Positions 55,395 through 63,978 of a DNA stretch of 64,000 nucleotides are shown piece by piece. How positions within the stretch are numbered: the stretch's first letter is position 1; the number at the start of each line of letters is the position of its first letter. Both the position numbers and the translations under genes were made by a program. The stretch is from an uncultured bacterium (GTDB lineage Bacteria; Bacillota_I; Bacilli_A; RF39; UBA660): the NCBI GenBank assembly GCA_959020415.1, contig CAUERX010000002.1:26368-90367 (forward strand). The letters are read 5' to 3'. The notes under the pieces are model-generated. The model made no database searches. It was not told where the DNA came from and saw only the letters and a program-made list of their open reading frames with translations.

Positions 55395-55718
55395 AAGTCA
55401 TGATAAATGATTACAATTGTTCACCAAAAATGATATAATTTAATTGGAAGAGATTAGCAATTTTTTTGTGGTAAATAAGGAGGTATTTATGACAGAGTTT
55501 AAACTTTATAATATTGATGAAAGTGAGCTTTATGCTAATAAAACTGATGAAGAAAAAGAAAAAATCAGATATGATATGGTAATGCTGGCTTTAGAAAAAG
55601 GAATTAAACCAGCAGCTCGCCGTTATAATACTTATCCATCAACTGTAAGGATGTGGGTAAAAAGATATAAGGAACAAGGGATTGATGCTTTAAAAAATAA
55701 GAAATAGAAGTCATGATA
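55395..55718 (+). repeat. imperfect direct repeat flanking the small HTH gene
   Basis: AAGTCATGATA occurs at 55,395-55,405 and 55,708-55,718. After each copy similar sequence continues (AAATGATTACAATTGTT versus AAATGATTATATTGTT), so the left copy looks like a worn duplicate of the start of the CarD-like gene at 55,719. Confidence 0.5.
55489..55707 (+). CDS. small helix-turn-helix protein, transposase-N-terminus-like
   Basis: 72 residues from ATG 55489 after AAGGAGGTA. LEKGIKPAARRYNTYPSTVR and then WVKRYKEQGIDALK resemble the leucine-zipper/HTH heads of IS3- or IS481-type transposases. Those go on for several hundred residues, whereas this stops after ALKNKK. It may be a remnant of an insertion sequence or a free-standing small DNA-binding protein. 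No inverted repeats or catalytic part are nearby. Confidence 0.55.
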   Translation: MTEFKLYNIDESELYANKTDEEKEKIRYDMVMLALEKGIKPAARRYNTYPSTVRMWVKRYKEQGIDALKNKK

Positions 55719-56217
55719 ATGTTCAAGGTAAATGATTATATTGTTTATAAAAATGGTGTTTGCCAGATTAAAAATATAAAGGAAAAATAATATCAGGGAA
55801 ATGATTGCTATGTGCTGGAATCAATGCTTGATGATTCATTAACGATTGATTTTCCAGTCGGCAATCGTTATGGTAATATTTGGCCGCTTGATTAGTGAAA
55901 AAGAGGTAAAAGAGTTAATAGAACAAATTCCATTAATACTGTTAATTGACTGCCATGAAAAGCAACTTGAAAATCAATATAGACAGCTGCTTAATTCCGG
56001 TGATTTAGCTGATTTAATTAAGATTATTAAAACTACTTATTTGCAAAATAAAGAGCGAATTGATAATAGTAAGAAAATTGGCGATGAAGATAATCAATAT
56101 TTAGAAAAAGCCGAGAAGATCTTTTATAATAAATTTTCTATAGTATTAAATATGATTTTTGATGCTACTAAAAATTATATGGTAAAAGAAGTGACAAGAT
56201 TAGAAAGGCAAGATTAA
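55719..56217 (+). pseudogene. decayed CarD/CdnL-type RNA polymerase-binding regulator
   Basis: From ATG 55719 the frame reads MFKVNDYIVYKNGVCQIKNI, the CarD/TRCF fold start, until TAA at 55,788-55,790 (a Tyr codon would fit). It then continues YQGNDCYVLES and on to VGNRYGNI. A frameshift near 55,880 moves to RLISEKEVKELIEQIPLI, with a helical tail that stays open to 56,217. One nonsense and one frameshift are visible. CarD-like proteins bind the RNA polymerase beta subunit and tune promoter opening. The same fold is inside mfd. Confidence 0.75.
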
Positions 56218-56231
56218 AATATCTTGTTTTT
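56209..56231 (+). terminator. terminator after the CarD-like pseudogene
   Basis: CAAGAT/ATCTTG stem and TTTTTG, overlapping the stop at 56,217. The regulatory flanks outlive the gene. Confidence 0.6.
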
Positions 56232-56289
56232 GTTTGTCTTTTTTAGATAAAAATAGTTGAATTAATTAAAATGGTATTTTTTATATGCG

Positions 56290-56320
56290 TTGACTCTCCC
56301 CTTAAAGGATAGTGTGTAAA
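56290..56320 (+). promoter_or_regulatory. MerR-type promoter/operator
   Basis: TTGACT (56290-56295), then a 19-nt spacer and TGTAAA (56315-56320). The overlong spacer contains the interrupted palindrome ACTcTCC-7nt-GGAtAGT (56,293-56,313), the layout used by MerR-family activators. It faces the merR-like pseudogene. Confidence 0.6.
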
Positions 56321-56337
56321 TAATTTAGAAGACAGAA

Positions 56338-57093
56338 ATGTATAAAATAGGCGAATTTTCTTCATTAGCTAAAACGATGGTTAAAATTCTTAGATATTAT
56401 GAAAGAGATGGATTATTAAGTTCATCTTGTGTCGATGAGCAAACGGGTTACTGTTTTTATGAAACAAAGTAATTACTTGAATTAACCAAAATAGTATCTT
56501 TAAGACAAATTGGAATTTTAATTAAAGATATTAGAGATATTTTCAATGGTCAAGATGTGGAGTTTTTACTACAAAAAAGAAAAAATGAATTAGAAGAAAA
56601 TTTAACTCAATCTAATTTTCAGCTTTTAAAAATAAATTATTTATTGGAAGAAAAGAATATGAAATACGAAGTAGTTATGAAAGATTTACTAGAATGCATT
56701 GTGTATTATATGGAAGAAATAATTAAAGATTATAGTGAAATAACAGACTTTATTTTAAAAAAATGTGGAAGAATGCAAAAAACAAATCCAGCCATTAAAT
56801 GTATTTAATTAAATATATAAACTATTTAGATGGTGAATATAAAGAGACAAATGTTAAAATAAGATATTACCAAGCGGTTCAAGAAATGGGAGTTTTAAAT
56901 GAAACAATTAAATTTAAAAAATTAGATCCTGTAAAAGCTGTTTGCATTTATCATAAAGGACGTTACGACAATTTAGGTGAAGCATATGGAAGTGATTTAT
57001 TCACTTAGGAAAAGATATATCGATAGAATTTGGAATAAGGATAACGTAGAAGATTGATTAACAGAAATACAAGTTCCAATTGTTAAAAAATAG
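56338..57093 (+). pseudogene. decayed MerR-family regulator with GyrI-like effector domain
   Basis: MYKIGEFSSLAKTMVKILRYYERDGLL is a MerR-type DNA-binding head (with W and Y variations), broken by TAA at 56,470-56,472 where Gln (CAA) would fit. The frame continues through the coiled coil (FLLQKRKNELEENL) to TAA at 56,808. A frameshift leads to an effector-binding domain (IRYYQAVQEMGVL, IYHKGRYDNLGEAYG). TAG at 57,006 and another frameshift then precede the last strand, LTEIQVPIVKK, before TAG at 57,093. A TGA at 57,055 stands where relatives have Trp. BltR-like by layout. Confidence 0.75.
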
Positions 57094-57236
57094 TCTATTA
57101 AAACTGTAAAGATGATAATAATATTGGCTTTATTTTTGTTGGAATTGACATCGTTCTTTTATATATGATACCATTTCTTTAAGTGTGTTATATTTTAAAT
57201 TAAGTTTGAAACGGATAATATGATAAGGAGGGAAAA

Positions 57237-59186
57237 ATGTTTAAATTAGTATCGCAATATGAACCTAGTGGTGATCAGCCAGCGGCGATAAAATCATTAG
57301 TCAAAGGAATAGAAACTGGAAAGAAAAATCAAGTTTTACTTGGGGCAACAGGGACTGGTAAAACTTTTACAATTGCTAATGTAATTAAAGAAATTAATAA
57401 ACCTACTTTAGTTTTAGCGCATAATAAAACGTTAGCTGGGCAATTATATGGGGAGCTTAAGGAACTATTTCCAGAAAATCACGTTTGCTATTTTGTTAGT
57501 TATTACGATTATTATCAACCAGAGGCTTATGTGGCAAAAACTGATACTTATATTGAAAAGGATGCTTCAATCAATGATGAAATCGATGAATTAAGGCATT
57601 ATGCTACTTCTTCATTGCTTAATCATCGTGATGTAATTGTTGTGGCTTCGGTATCTTGCATTTATGGTATTGGGGAGATTGAAGAGTATCGCAAAAAAAC
57701 TATATCGCTTAGTGTTAATGAGACCGTGAATCGTGATGAAATTATTGAAAGACTAATTGAAATGCTTTATGAAAGAAATAATATAGACCTTAAAAGAGGG
57801 ACATTTCGTGTTCGCGGTGATGTGTTAGAGGTTATTCCAGTAAATCAACATTCAAGAGGAATTAGAGTAGAGTTTTTTGGTGATGAAATTGATAGAATTA
57901 GTGAATTTGACGTTGTTACAGGAGCTATTTTAACTAATAAAAATACGATTACGTTATTTCCAGCTAGTCACTTTGTAACTAGTGAGGATAAACTTAAATT
58001 AGCGATCGTTAACATCAAGAAGGAATTAGAAGAGCAACTAGAAAAGTTTAAAAAAGAAAACAAGTTATTGGAATATCAAAGGTTGATGGAAAGAACTAAT
58101 TATGATATCGAAATGCTTACAGAGACTGGATTTTGCCGTGGTGTAGAAAATTATTCAAGACAAATTGCTTTGAAGCCAGAGGGAGCAACGCCAACAACAC
58201 TTATGGATTTCTTTGGAGATGATTATTTACTTGTAATTGATGAGTCTCATGTAACATTACCACAGGTTAAAGCAATGTATAATGGTGATAGAGCTCGTAA
58301 AAGTGTACTTGTAGATTATGGATTTCGTTTACCTAGTGCTTTAGACAATAGACCGCTTAAATTCGAAGAGTTTGAAAAAAAATTAGATAATGTAATTTAT
58401 GTTTCAGCAACTCCTGGTGATTATGAGTTAGAAAAGACTAATCATGAAATTGTTGAACAAATTATTAGACCCACAGGGTTGTTGGATCCGACGATTACAA
58501 TTAAACCAACTAAAAATCAAATTGATGATTTGGTTGGTGAAATTCAAAAACAAAATAGTAATAATGAGCGAACTTTAATTACGACATTGACAATAAGGAT
58601 GGCTGAGGAATTGACAGTTTATTTGAAGAAAATCGATATTAAGGTTGCTTATTTACATAACGAAATTAAAACATTAGAAAGAACGCGAATTATTCGTGAT
58701 TTAAGAATTGGTAAATACGATGTTTTAGTAGGAATAAATTTACTTAGGGAGGGTATTGATATACCCGAAGTTAGTTTGATTGCTATTATGGATGCCGATA
58801 AACAAGGATTTTTGCGTAGTGAGCGTAGTTTAATTCAGACGATTGGAAGAGCGGCAAGAAATGCGAATGGTCGCGTTATTATGTATGCGGATTATGTTAG
58901 TGATGCAATGGATAAGGCTATTAAAGAGACTGAAAGAAGACGTGAAATTCAGGAAAAATATAATAAAGACCATGGTATTATACCAAGGACAGTTGTTAAA
59001 GAAATTAGAGATTTAATTTCAAATAATCAAGAAGTTAAAGAAGAAAAGCCTGCGAAGCTTAGTAAGCAAGAAAAACAGAAATTAATGGTTAATGTTGAAA
59101 ATGAAATGAAAGAGGCAGCAAAAAATCTTGATTTTGAAAGAGCAATGGAATTACGTGATATTTTATTTGAACTTAAAAGTGAATAA
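57237..59186 (+). CDS. uvrB: excinuclease ABC subunit B
   Basis: 649 residues. Walker A is [13 protein letters not shown], the DNA-wedge hairpin [10 protein letters not shown], the DEAD-type [12 protein letters not shown], and motif [11 protein letters not shown]. The C-terminal UVR domain is [15 protein letters not shown]. It is the damage-verification helicase of nucleotide excision repair. AAGGAGGG precedes the ATG. uvrA, often downstream, is not here; a pseudogene follows. Confidence 0.97.
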   Translation: MFKLVSQYEPSGDQPAAIKSLVKGIETGKKNQVLLGATGTGKTFTIANVIKEINKPTLVLAHNKTLAGQLYGELKELFPENHVCYFVSYYDYYQPEAYVAKTDTYIEKDASINDEIDELRHYATSSLLNHRDVIVVASVSCIYGIGEIEEYRKKTISLSVNETVNRDEIIERLIEMLYERNNIDLKRGTFRVRGDVLEVIPVNQHSRGIRVEFFGDEIDRISEFDVVTGAILTNKNTITLFPASHFVTSEDKLKLAIVNIKKELEEQLEKFKKENKLLEYQRLMERTNYDIEMLTETGFCRGVENYSRQIALKPEGATPTTLMDFFGDDYLLVIDESHVTLPQVKAMYNGDRARKSVLVDYGFRLPSALDNRPLKFEEFEKKLDNVIYVSATPGDYELEKTNHEIVEQIIRPTGLLDPTITIKPTKNQIDDLVGEIQKQNSNNERTLITTLTIRMAEELTVYLKKIDIKVAYLHNEIKTLERTRIIRDLRIGKYDVLVGINLLREGIDIPEVSLIAIMDADKQGFLRSERSLIQTIGRAARNANGRVIMYADYVSDAMDKAIKETERRREIQEKYNKDHGIIPRTVVKEIRDLISNNQEVKEEKPAKLSKQEKQKLMVNVENEMKEAAKNLDFERAMELRDILFELKSE

Positions 59187-59206
59187 AAATAGAAATAAGG
59201 TGTTGT

Positions 59207-59868
59207 ATGGGAGAATATCTTCAATTAATTAAGAGCTATGATGCTTTATCTGGAAAAAAACATCGCTAGATTTACAAAATAAAATTTGTGGTTTATTGGA
59301 ACGTCTTTGTAATAATGAAGAGAAGAGAACTAGAGAGCTTTTTGGCGTTGAAGCTTTATTTAATGTTTTTTTCCATTTATTGAAGAATTAGTGGAAGATG
59401 AAGGCGTCCTTAATAAATACGGGAGAAAAATTGGCTCATCATCATTTGAAATTAATGAAGTTTTAAGTTTGAATTTACCTTTAAGTAACGAAAACAAAAG
59501 ACTTTTTAGATAGTGCAATAACTAAATTTTGTTTACCTGAAGATTTAATAGTTTATAGAGCATTAAAAACATCAGACATTAGTTTTTCTGATGATGGATA
59601 TATGAGTACTTCTTTATCATTGCCAGAAAATTATGCGATCTTTGATGGTTATGATGATATATTAGAAATTAATTTACCTGCAGGATCATCATGCAGGGAT
59701 CTTGAATGGTTTAAAGGGGCAGATGGTGAAGGTGAAATGCTGTTAGCAAGAGGAACTTCTTTGGATCTTGAATCGTCAAGAACTGAAATAGTTTCTGGAA
59801 CGCCAAAGAGAATTTATACATGTACAGCAGTTCAAAAAACTTATAATTCAGGACCTACAATTCACTAA
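59207..59868 (+). pseudogene. decayed ADP-ribosyltransferase-like gene (R-STS-ExE class)
   Basis: ATG 59207 follows AAATAAGG. The protein, spread over three frames, rebuilds as a helical N-terminus (MGEYLQLIKSYDALSGKK, then LDLQNKICGLLERLCN, then FIEELVEDEGVLNKYG) and a C-terminal catalytic-type domain: LIVYRALK (Arg), GYMSTSLS (STS) and DGEGEMLLARGT (ExE). This is the motif trio of Rho- or actin-directed and VIP2/C3-type ADP-ribosyltransferases. Frameshifts fall at A7 (about 59,255), T7 (about 59,370) and near a short A run (about 59,500). There is no signal peptide. No immunity gene is seen. Confidence 0.72.
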
Positions 59869-59903
59869 ATTTCTAATTTAATATGATTTTCAATTTCTAA
59901 TTT

Positions 59904-59932
59904 TTAATAAAATAAGGTTATTATGATATAAT
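59904..59932 (+). promoter_or_regulatory. promoter of the yvlD-lgt-trxB-yvcK-whiA cluster
   Basis: TATAAT at 59927-59932 with a weak -35 TTAATA (59904-59909) and a 17-nt spacer. Confidence 0.4.
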
Positions 59933-59949
59933 GTTATTAGGTGATTTTA

Positions 59950-60366
59950 ATGAAAGAAAAATTGATTTCGCGAAAAAGAATTTATAAATTATTTGATTGG
60001 GTTATTAGAATGATTGGGTATGCTTTGATTTTAATAGTTACTTCAATGATTTTTAGAAATACACTATATATTGATAACAATTACTATGGTTTATGGGGAC
60101 TTATAGCAGCGGTTATAATTTATTTGTTAAATAAAACTATTAAACCGTTTTTGGTATGGTTAACAATTCCTATCACAGGAGTTACTTTAGGGTTGTTTTA
60201 TCCATTTATTAATTTAATAATTTTGAAAATAGTTAGTTTTATTTTAGCACCTCATTTTCAAATATATGGGATTTGGTTTGCGGTTTGTGCTTCTGTATTA
60301 ATATCTGGTATGAATATTTTAATGGATATGTTAGTGTTTAAGAAGTTAAATGAAAGGGCTGATTAG
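59950..60366 (+). CDS. yvlD: YvlD-like small integral membrane protein (phage holin family IV type)
   Basis: 138 residues from ATG 59950 after TAGGTGATTTTA. Four hydrophobic helices; LNKTIKPFLVWLTIPITGVT is the family signature (NxxIKPxL...PitxlTlGL). In Bacillus yvlD is near lgt. It abuts lgt, which starts right after its stop. Function uncertain, possibly envelope-stress related. Confidence 0.8.
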   Translation: MKEKLISRKRIYKLFDWVIRMIGYALILIVTSMIFRNTLYIDNNYYGLWGLIAAVIIYLLNKTIKPFLVWLTIPITGVTLGLFYPFINLIILKIVSFILAPHFQIYGIWFAVCASVLISGMNILMDMLVFKKLNERAD

Positions 60367-61182
60367 ATGAATCCAGTTATAGATTTGGGTTTTATTAGTA
60401 TACACTGGTATTCTATTTTCTTATTTATTGCTATGATTGTGGGTTCACAAATTGCAATAAGAGAAGGGAAAAAATGGAATATTCCTGAGGATTTTACTCT
60501 TAATTTATTATTTTTAACAATACTTTTTGGAATTATTGGAGCTAGATTATATTTTGTACTATTTAATTTAGATTACTATAGTCAAAATCTTTTAGAAATT
60601 TTCCAAATTTGGAAGGGCGGTTTAGCTATTCATGGGGGGATAATTGCTGGATTAATAGTAATTATTCTTTATACTAGAAAATATAAGGTAAATACTATTC
60701 GGATTTTGGATATTTTAGTGGTAGGTCTTATTTTGGCGCAAGCTATAGGGCGTTGGGGTAATTTCTTCAATGGTGAGGCTCATGGTCCTGCGACAACTTT
60801 AGCTTATTTGGAGAGTTTGCATTTACCGGAATTTGTAATAAATGGTATGAATATTGATGGAACTTATTATATTCCAACATTCTTTTTTGAGTCATTATGG
60901 TGTTTAATTGGTTTTGTAGTGTTATTATTTTTTAGAAGAAGAAAATATTGCAAAATTGGTCAAACAACAGGTTTTTATTTGATTTGGTATGGAATTAGTA
61001 GATTTTTTATTGAAAGTCTGCGAACAGATAGTTTGATGCTTTCAAGTCTTAAAATAGCGCAGATTGTGTCTTTAGGAATGATAGCCATTGGCATTGTGAT
61101 TTATATTATAATGATAGTAAGAGGTAATAAATTAGATAATTTATATAATGATGAGAGGAATGTGGAAGATGTTAAATTTTGA
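60367..61182 (+). CDS. lgt: prolipoprotein diacylglyceryl transferase
   Basis: 271 residues with seven membrane helices. The Lgt signature GRWGNFFNGEAHG and the HGG motif (AIHGGIIAG) are present. It adds diacylglycerol to the lipobox Cys of lipoproteins, the residue replaced by TGA in the gene at 352. The stop TGA is followed at once by TAG, in the overlap with trxB. Confidence 0.95.
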   Translation: MNPVIDLGFISIHWYSIFLFIAMIVGSQIAIREGKKWNIPEDFTLNLLFLTILFGIIGARLYFVLFNLDYYSQNLLEIFQIWKGGLAIHGGIIAGLIVIILYTRKYKVNTIRILDILVVGLILAQAIGRWGNFFNGEAHGPATTLAYLESLHLPEFVINGMNIDGTYYIPTFFFESLWCLIGFVVLLFFRRRKYCKIGQTTGFYLIWYGISRFFIESLRTDSLMLSSLKIAQIVSLGMIAIGIVIYIIMIVRGNKLDNLYNDERNVEDVKF

Positions 61183-62047
61183 TAGCATTGTTATAGGCGC
61201 AGGTCCAGCTGGATTTGCTGCTTCTTTATATTTAAAAAGAGCAGGTATTGAGATTTTATTAATTGATAAGGATGCACCCGGAGGGCAAATGCTTAAGACT
61301 AGTAAGATTGAAAACTATTTAGGTTTTGAATCTATTAATGGAGCTGAACTTGCTTTAAACATGTTTAATCATGTTAAAAACAATGATATTCCTTTTGAAT
61401 TTGCTGAAGTGACCTCGGTAGAAAAAAAAGGCCAAGGATATATTGTAAAAACTTTAAATAAAAAGTTTGGATGCAAACACGTAATTATTGCAACGGGTAG
61501 AATTCCTAACAAAATGCACCTTCCAGGTGAGGATAAAATAAGTGGTATTAGTTACTGTGCTGTATGTGATGGAACTTTTTATAAAGGTAAGATCGTTGGT
61601 GTAGTTGGTGGCGGAAATTCTGCATATACTAATGCTTTATATTTATCTGATTTATGTAGTCAAGTCTATATATTTGTTAGAAATGAAATAAAAGCTGATG
61701 AGGAATTAATTAATAGAGTTCGTAACCGCGAAAATATTGTTGTTTTAAAAAATACTCAGATAATGAAATTGATTTCTGAAAATAATAAATTAGAAGGGGT
61801 TAATTTAGCAGATGGTCGTGAATTAAAGCTTGAAGGATTGTTTGTAGCAATTGGTGGCAAGCCTAAAGTTGATTTTATTAAGAACCTTGAACTTGAAAAA
61901 GAGTATATTAAGGTAGATAGTAAAATGAGAACATCATTAAAAGGTGTTTATGCTTGTGGCGATGTAATTTACAAGGATTACTATCAAATTGCGACAGCAA
62001 TTAATGATGGTGCGATAGCCGCACTTAGTATAAAAGCGGGTGATTAG
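61169..62047 (+). CDS. trxB: thioredoxin-disulfide reductase
   Basis: 292 residues from ATG 61169 (MLNFDSIVIGAGPAG). It has the FAD motif GAGPAGFAAS, the redox-active pair CAVCDG, an NADPH-binding GGGNSAYTNA, and the ACGDVIYKDYYQIATA end. The start lies in the last codons of lgt. The NADPH motif lacks the usual HRRD-type Arg pair (it reads FVRNE), so preference for NADPH could be reduced; this is a weak inference. Confidence 0.9.
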   Translation: MLNFDSIVIGAGPAGFAASLYLKRAGIEILLIDKDAPGGQMLKTSKIENYLGFESINGAELALNMFNHVKNNDIPFEFAEVTSVEKKGQGYIVKTLNKKFGCKHVIIATGRIPNKMHLPGEDKISGISYCAVCDGTFYKGKIVGVVGGGNSAYTNALYLSDLCSQVYIFVRNEIKADEELINRVRNRENIVVLKNTQIMKLISENNKLEGVNLADGRELKLEGLFVAIGGKPKVDFIKNLELEKEYIKVDSKMRTSLKGVYACGDVIYKDYYQIATAINDGAIAALSIKAGD

Positions 62048-62998
62048 GTGGAAGATATAAAAATAGCCGTCTTAGGTGGCGGTACGGGAATGAGTGTATT
62101 ACTTCGAGGTTTAAAAAAACTACCATTTGATATTTCCGCGGTAGTTTCAGTTTGTGATGATGGGAAAAGTACGGGAAGATTACGCGAAGAATTCAATATG
62201 CCAGCTATGGGTGATATTCGTAAGGTTTTAATTAGTCTATCAGAAAATGCTGTTGAGGTTGGTAAATTATTAGATTATAGATTTGATACTTATTCTGATT
62301 TAGATGGTCATGCTTTAGGTAATCTTTTATTGGCGGGTGCTAATGATATTACTGGTAATATGTCTGATGGTATTGAACTTTTAAATACTTTATTAAAACT
62401 TAAAGGTAAAGTAATACCACTTACTGAGGATAATGTTACTTTAGTTGGAGTTATGGAGGATGCTTCTATTGTTGAAGGAGAACACAATATTACTGAAGAT
62501 AAGCGTTTTGTTAGAGAAGTTTTGTATAAGGAAAAACCTCAAGTTAATCCTGATGCGATTAAAGCAATAAGGAAAGCTGATGCGATAATTTTAAGTATGG
62601 GAAGTTTATTTACGAGTATTATGCCGAATTTGATTTGCGAAGAAGTTCAACAAGAAATTGAAAATAGCGATGCTAAAATTATTTATGTATGCAATGTCAT
62701 GACTCAACCAGGTGAAACTGACGATTTTTCAGTAAGCCATCACGTAAAACTTTTAAATAAATATTTAGGTAAGCGTCAAGTTGATGCAGTAGTTGTAAAT
62801 ACTGGAGATATTTCCCAGGAAATAATTGATAAATATTCAACAACGGAGCAAAAGGATATAGTGGAAGTTGATTATAAGCAATTAGAAGAATTAAATGTTG
62901 ATTTAATTAAAGATAATTACGTAATTATTGAAAACAATTTAATAAGGCATAATGCTTTGAAAGTGGCAACTGATATATTTTCTTATTTGATGGATTAG
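62048..62998 (+). CDS. yvcK: gluconeogenesis factor YvcK/MgfK family protein
   Basis: 316 residues, GTG start at 62048, one base after the trxB stop codon. The CofD-like motif GGGTGMSVLLRGLK and VSVCDDGKSTGRLR, PAMGDIRKVL and DGHALGNLLL are family hallmarks. In Bacillus it binds UDP-GlcNAc and is needed for growth on gluconeogenic carbon and for cell shape. The usual upstream partner rapZ (yvcJ) is missing; trxB-yvcK-whiA are contiguous. Confidence 0.93.
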   Translation: MEDIKIAVLGGGTGMSVLLRGLKKLPFDISAVVSVCDDGKSTGRLREEFNMPAMGDIRKVLISLSENAVEVGKLLDYRFDTYSDLDGHALGNLLLAGANDITGNMSDGIELLNTLLKLKGKVIPLTEDNVTLVGVMEDASIVEGEHNITEDKRFVREVLYKEKPQVNPDAIKAIRKADAIILSMGSLFTSIMPNLICEEVQQEIENSDAKIIYVCNVMTQPGETDDFSVSHHVKLLNKYLGKRQVDAVVVNTGDISQEIIDKYSTTEQKDIVEVDYKQLEELNVDLIKDNYVIIENNLIRHNALKVATDIFSYLMD

Positions 62999-63008
62999 AG
63001 GTGGTAAT

Positions 63009-63923
63009 ATGTCTTTTACAGGAACAGTTAAGGATGAAGTAAGTAAACTTGAGATAAATGAAACAGAGAAAATTTCTGAATTATCTGGTATTGTAAGTGC
63101 TGGAGCAGAAATAGGTAGTTCAATTATTATAACAACAGAGAATAATAGTGTTGCTAGAAGAATTTATACTTTATTTAAAAAAATATATGGGATTCATCCT
63201 AAAATAACAGTTCGTAAGGGATATAATTATAATAAGAAAATAAATTATATTTTAGAAATTAAAAACAAGGTAGAACTAGTTTTAAAGGATTTAGGATTAC
63301 AAAAAGAAATACCTTCATCGTTTATTTTGGCTGATGATGAATTAATTAGGGCCTATTTGCGCGGAATATTTATGATGTGTGCCAGTATTAATGATCCTAA
63401 AACATCTAGGTATCATTTGGAATTTAATTTACCTTTAGAGGGATTTGCTAATTTTGTAAGTGAGCTTTTAAATAATTATAATTTAAACAGTAAAGTTTTG
63501 CACAGGGATACGAGGTATATGGTGTATGTTAAGGAAGCTGAAAAAATAGGTGATTTTCTTAGAATGATAGGAGCATTTAAAGCTGTTATGTATTATGAGG
63601 ATATTCGGATATACCGTGACCATAAAAATATGACAAATCGTCTTAATAATTGTGAGCAAGCTAATGTAGATCGAATAATTGAAACTTCTAATACTCAAGT
63701 TAATGATATTGAACTCATTAAAAGTATTGGTGGTTTGGATTTGCTTGATGAAAAAGAAAAAGAAGTTGCTGTTTATAGATTAAAGTATCGTGATGCTTCT
63801 TTGTTAGAATTAAGTGAAATCATTAGTTTGGAAACAGGACATAAGATAACTAAATCAGGCTTATATCACCGTTTTCATAAAATCAAACAACTTGCTGATA
63901 GAATTAGAACTAAGGAAAAATAA
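63009..63923 (+). CDS. whiA: DNA-binding protein WhiA
   Basis: 304 residues. The N-terminal degenerate LAGLIDADG homing-endonuclease-like domain (AYLRGIFMMCASINDP is its second helix) is followed by a C-terminal HTH (YRLKYRDASLLELSEI to LYHRFHKI). In Bacillus WhiA affects cell division and chromosome segregation; in Streptomyces, sporulation. GAGGTGG precedes the ATG. A terminator follows. Confidence 0.94.
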   Translation: MSFTGTVKDEVSKLEINETEKISELSGIVSAGAEIGSSIIITTENNSVARRIYTLFKKIYGIHPKITVRKGYNYNKKINYILEIKNKVELVLKDLGLQKEIPSSFILADDELIRAYLRGIFMMCASINDPKTSRYHLEFNLPLEGFANFVSELLNNYNLNSKVLHRDTRYMVYVKEAEKIGDFLRMIGAFKAVMYYEDIRIYRDHKNMTNRLNNCEQANVDRIIETSNTQVNDIELIKSIGGLDLLDEKEKEVAVYRLKYRDASLLELSEIISLETGHKITKSGLYHRFHKIKQLADRIRTKEK

Positions 63924-63945
63924 TTTTGTTTTTTATATACCGTCC

Positions 63946-63978
63946 AACTTTAGTTAAAAAAATAACTAAAGTTTTTTT
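63946..63978 (+). terminator. terminator of the lgt-whiA cluster
   Basis: AACTTTAGTT/AACTAAAGTT stem with an 8-nt loop and TTTTT. Confidence 0.8.

Noticed and set aside
60367..61182. Genetic code 4 (TGA as Trp)
   Set aside because: Core enzymes here have their conserved Trp as TGG and no intact gene contains an internal TGA; TGA ends lgt, holB and pth at the expected family length.
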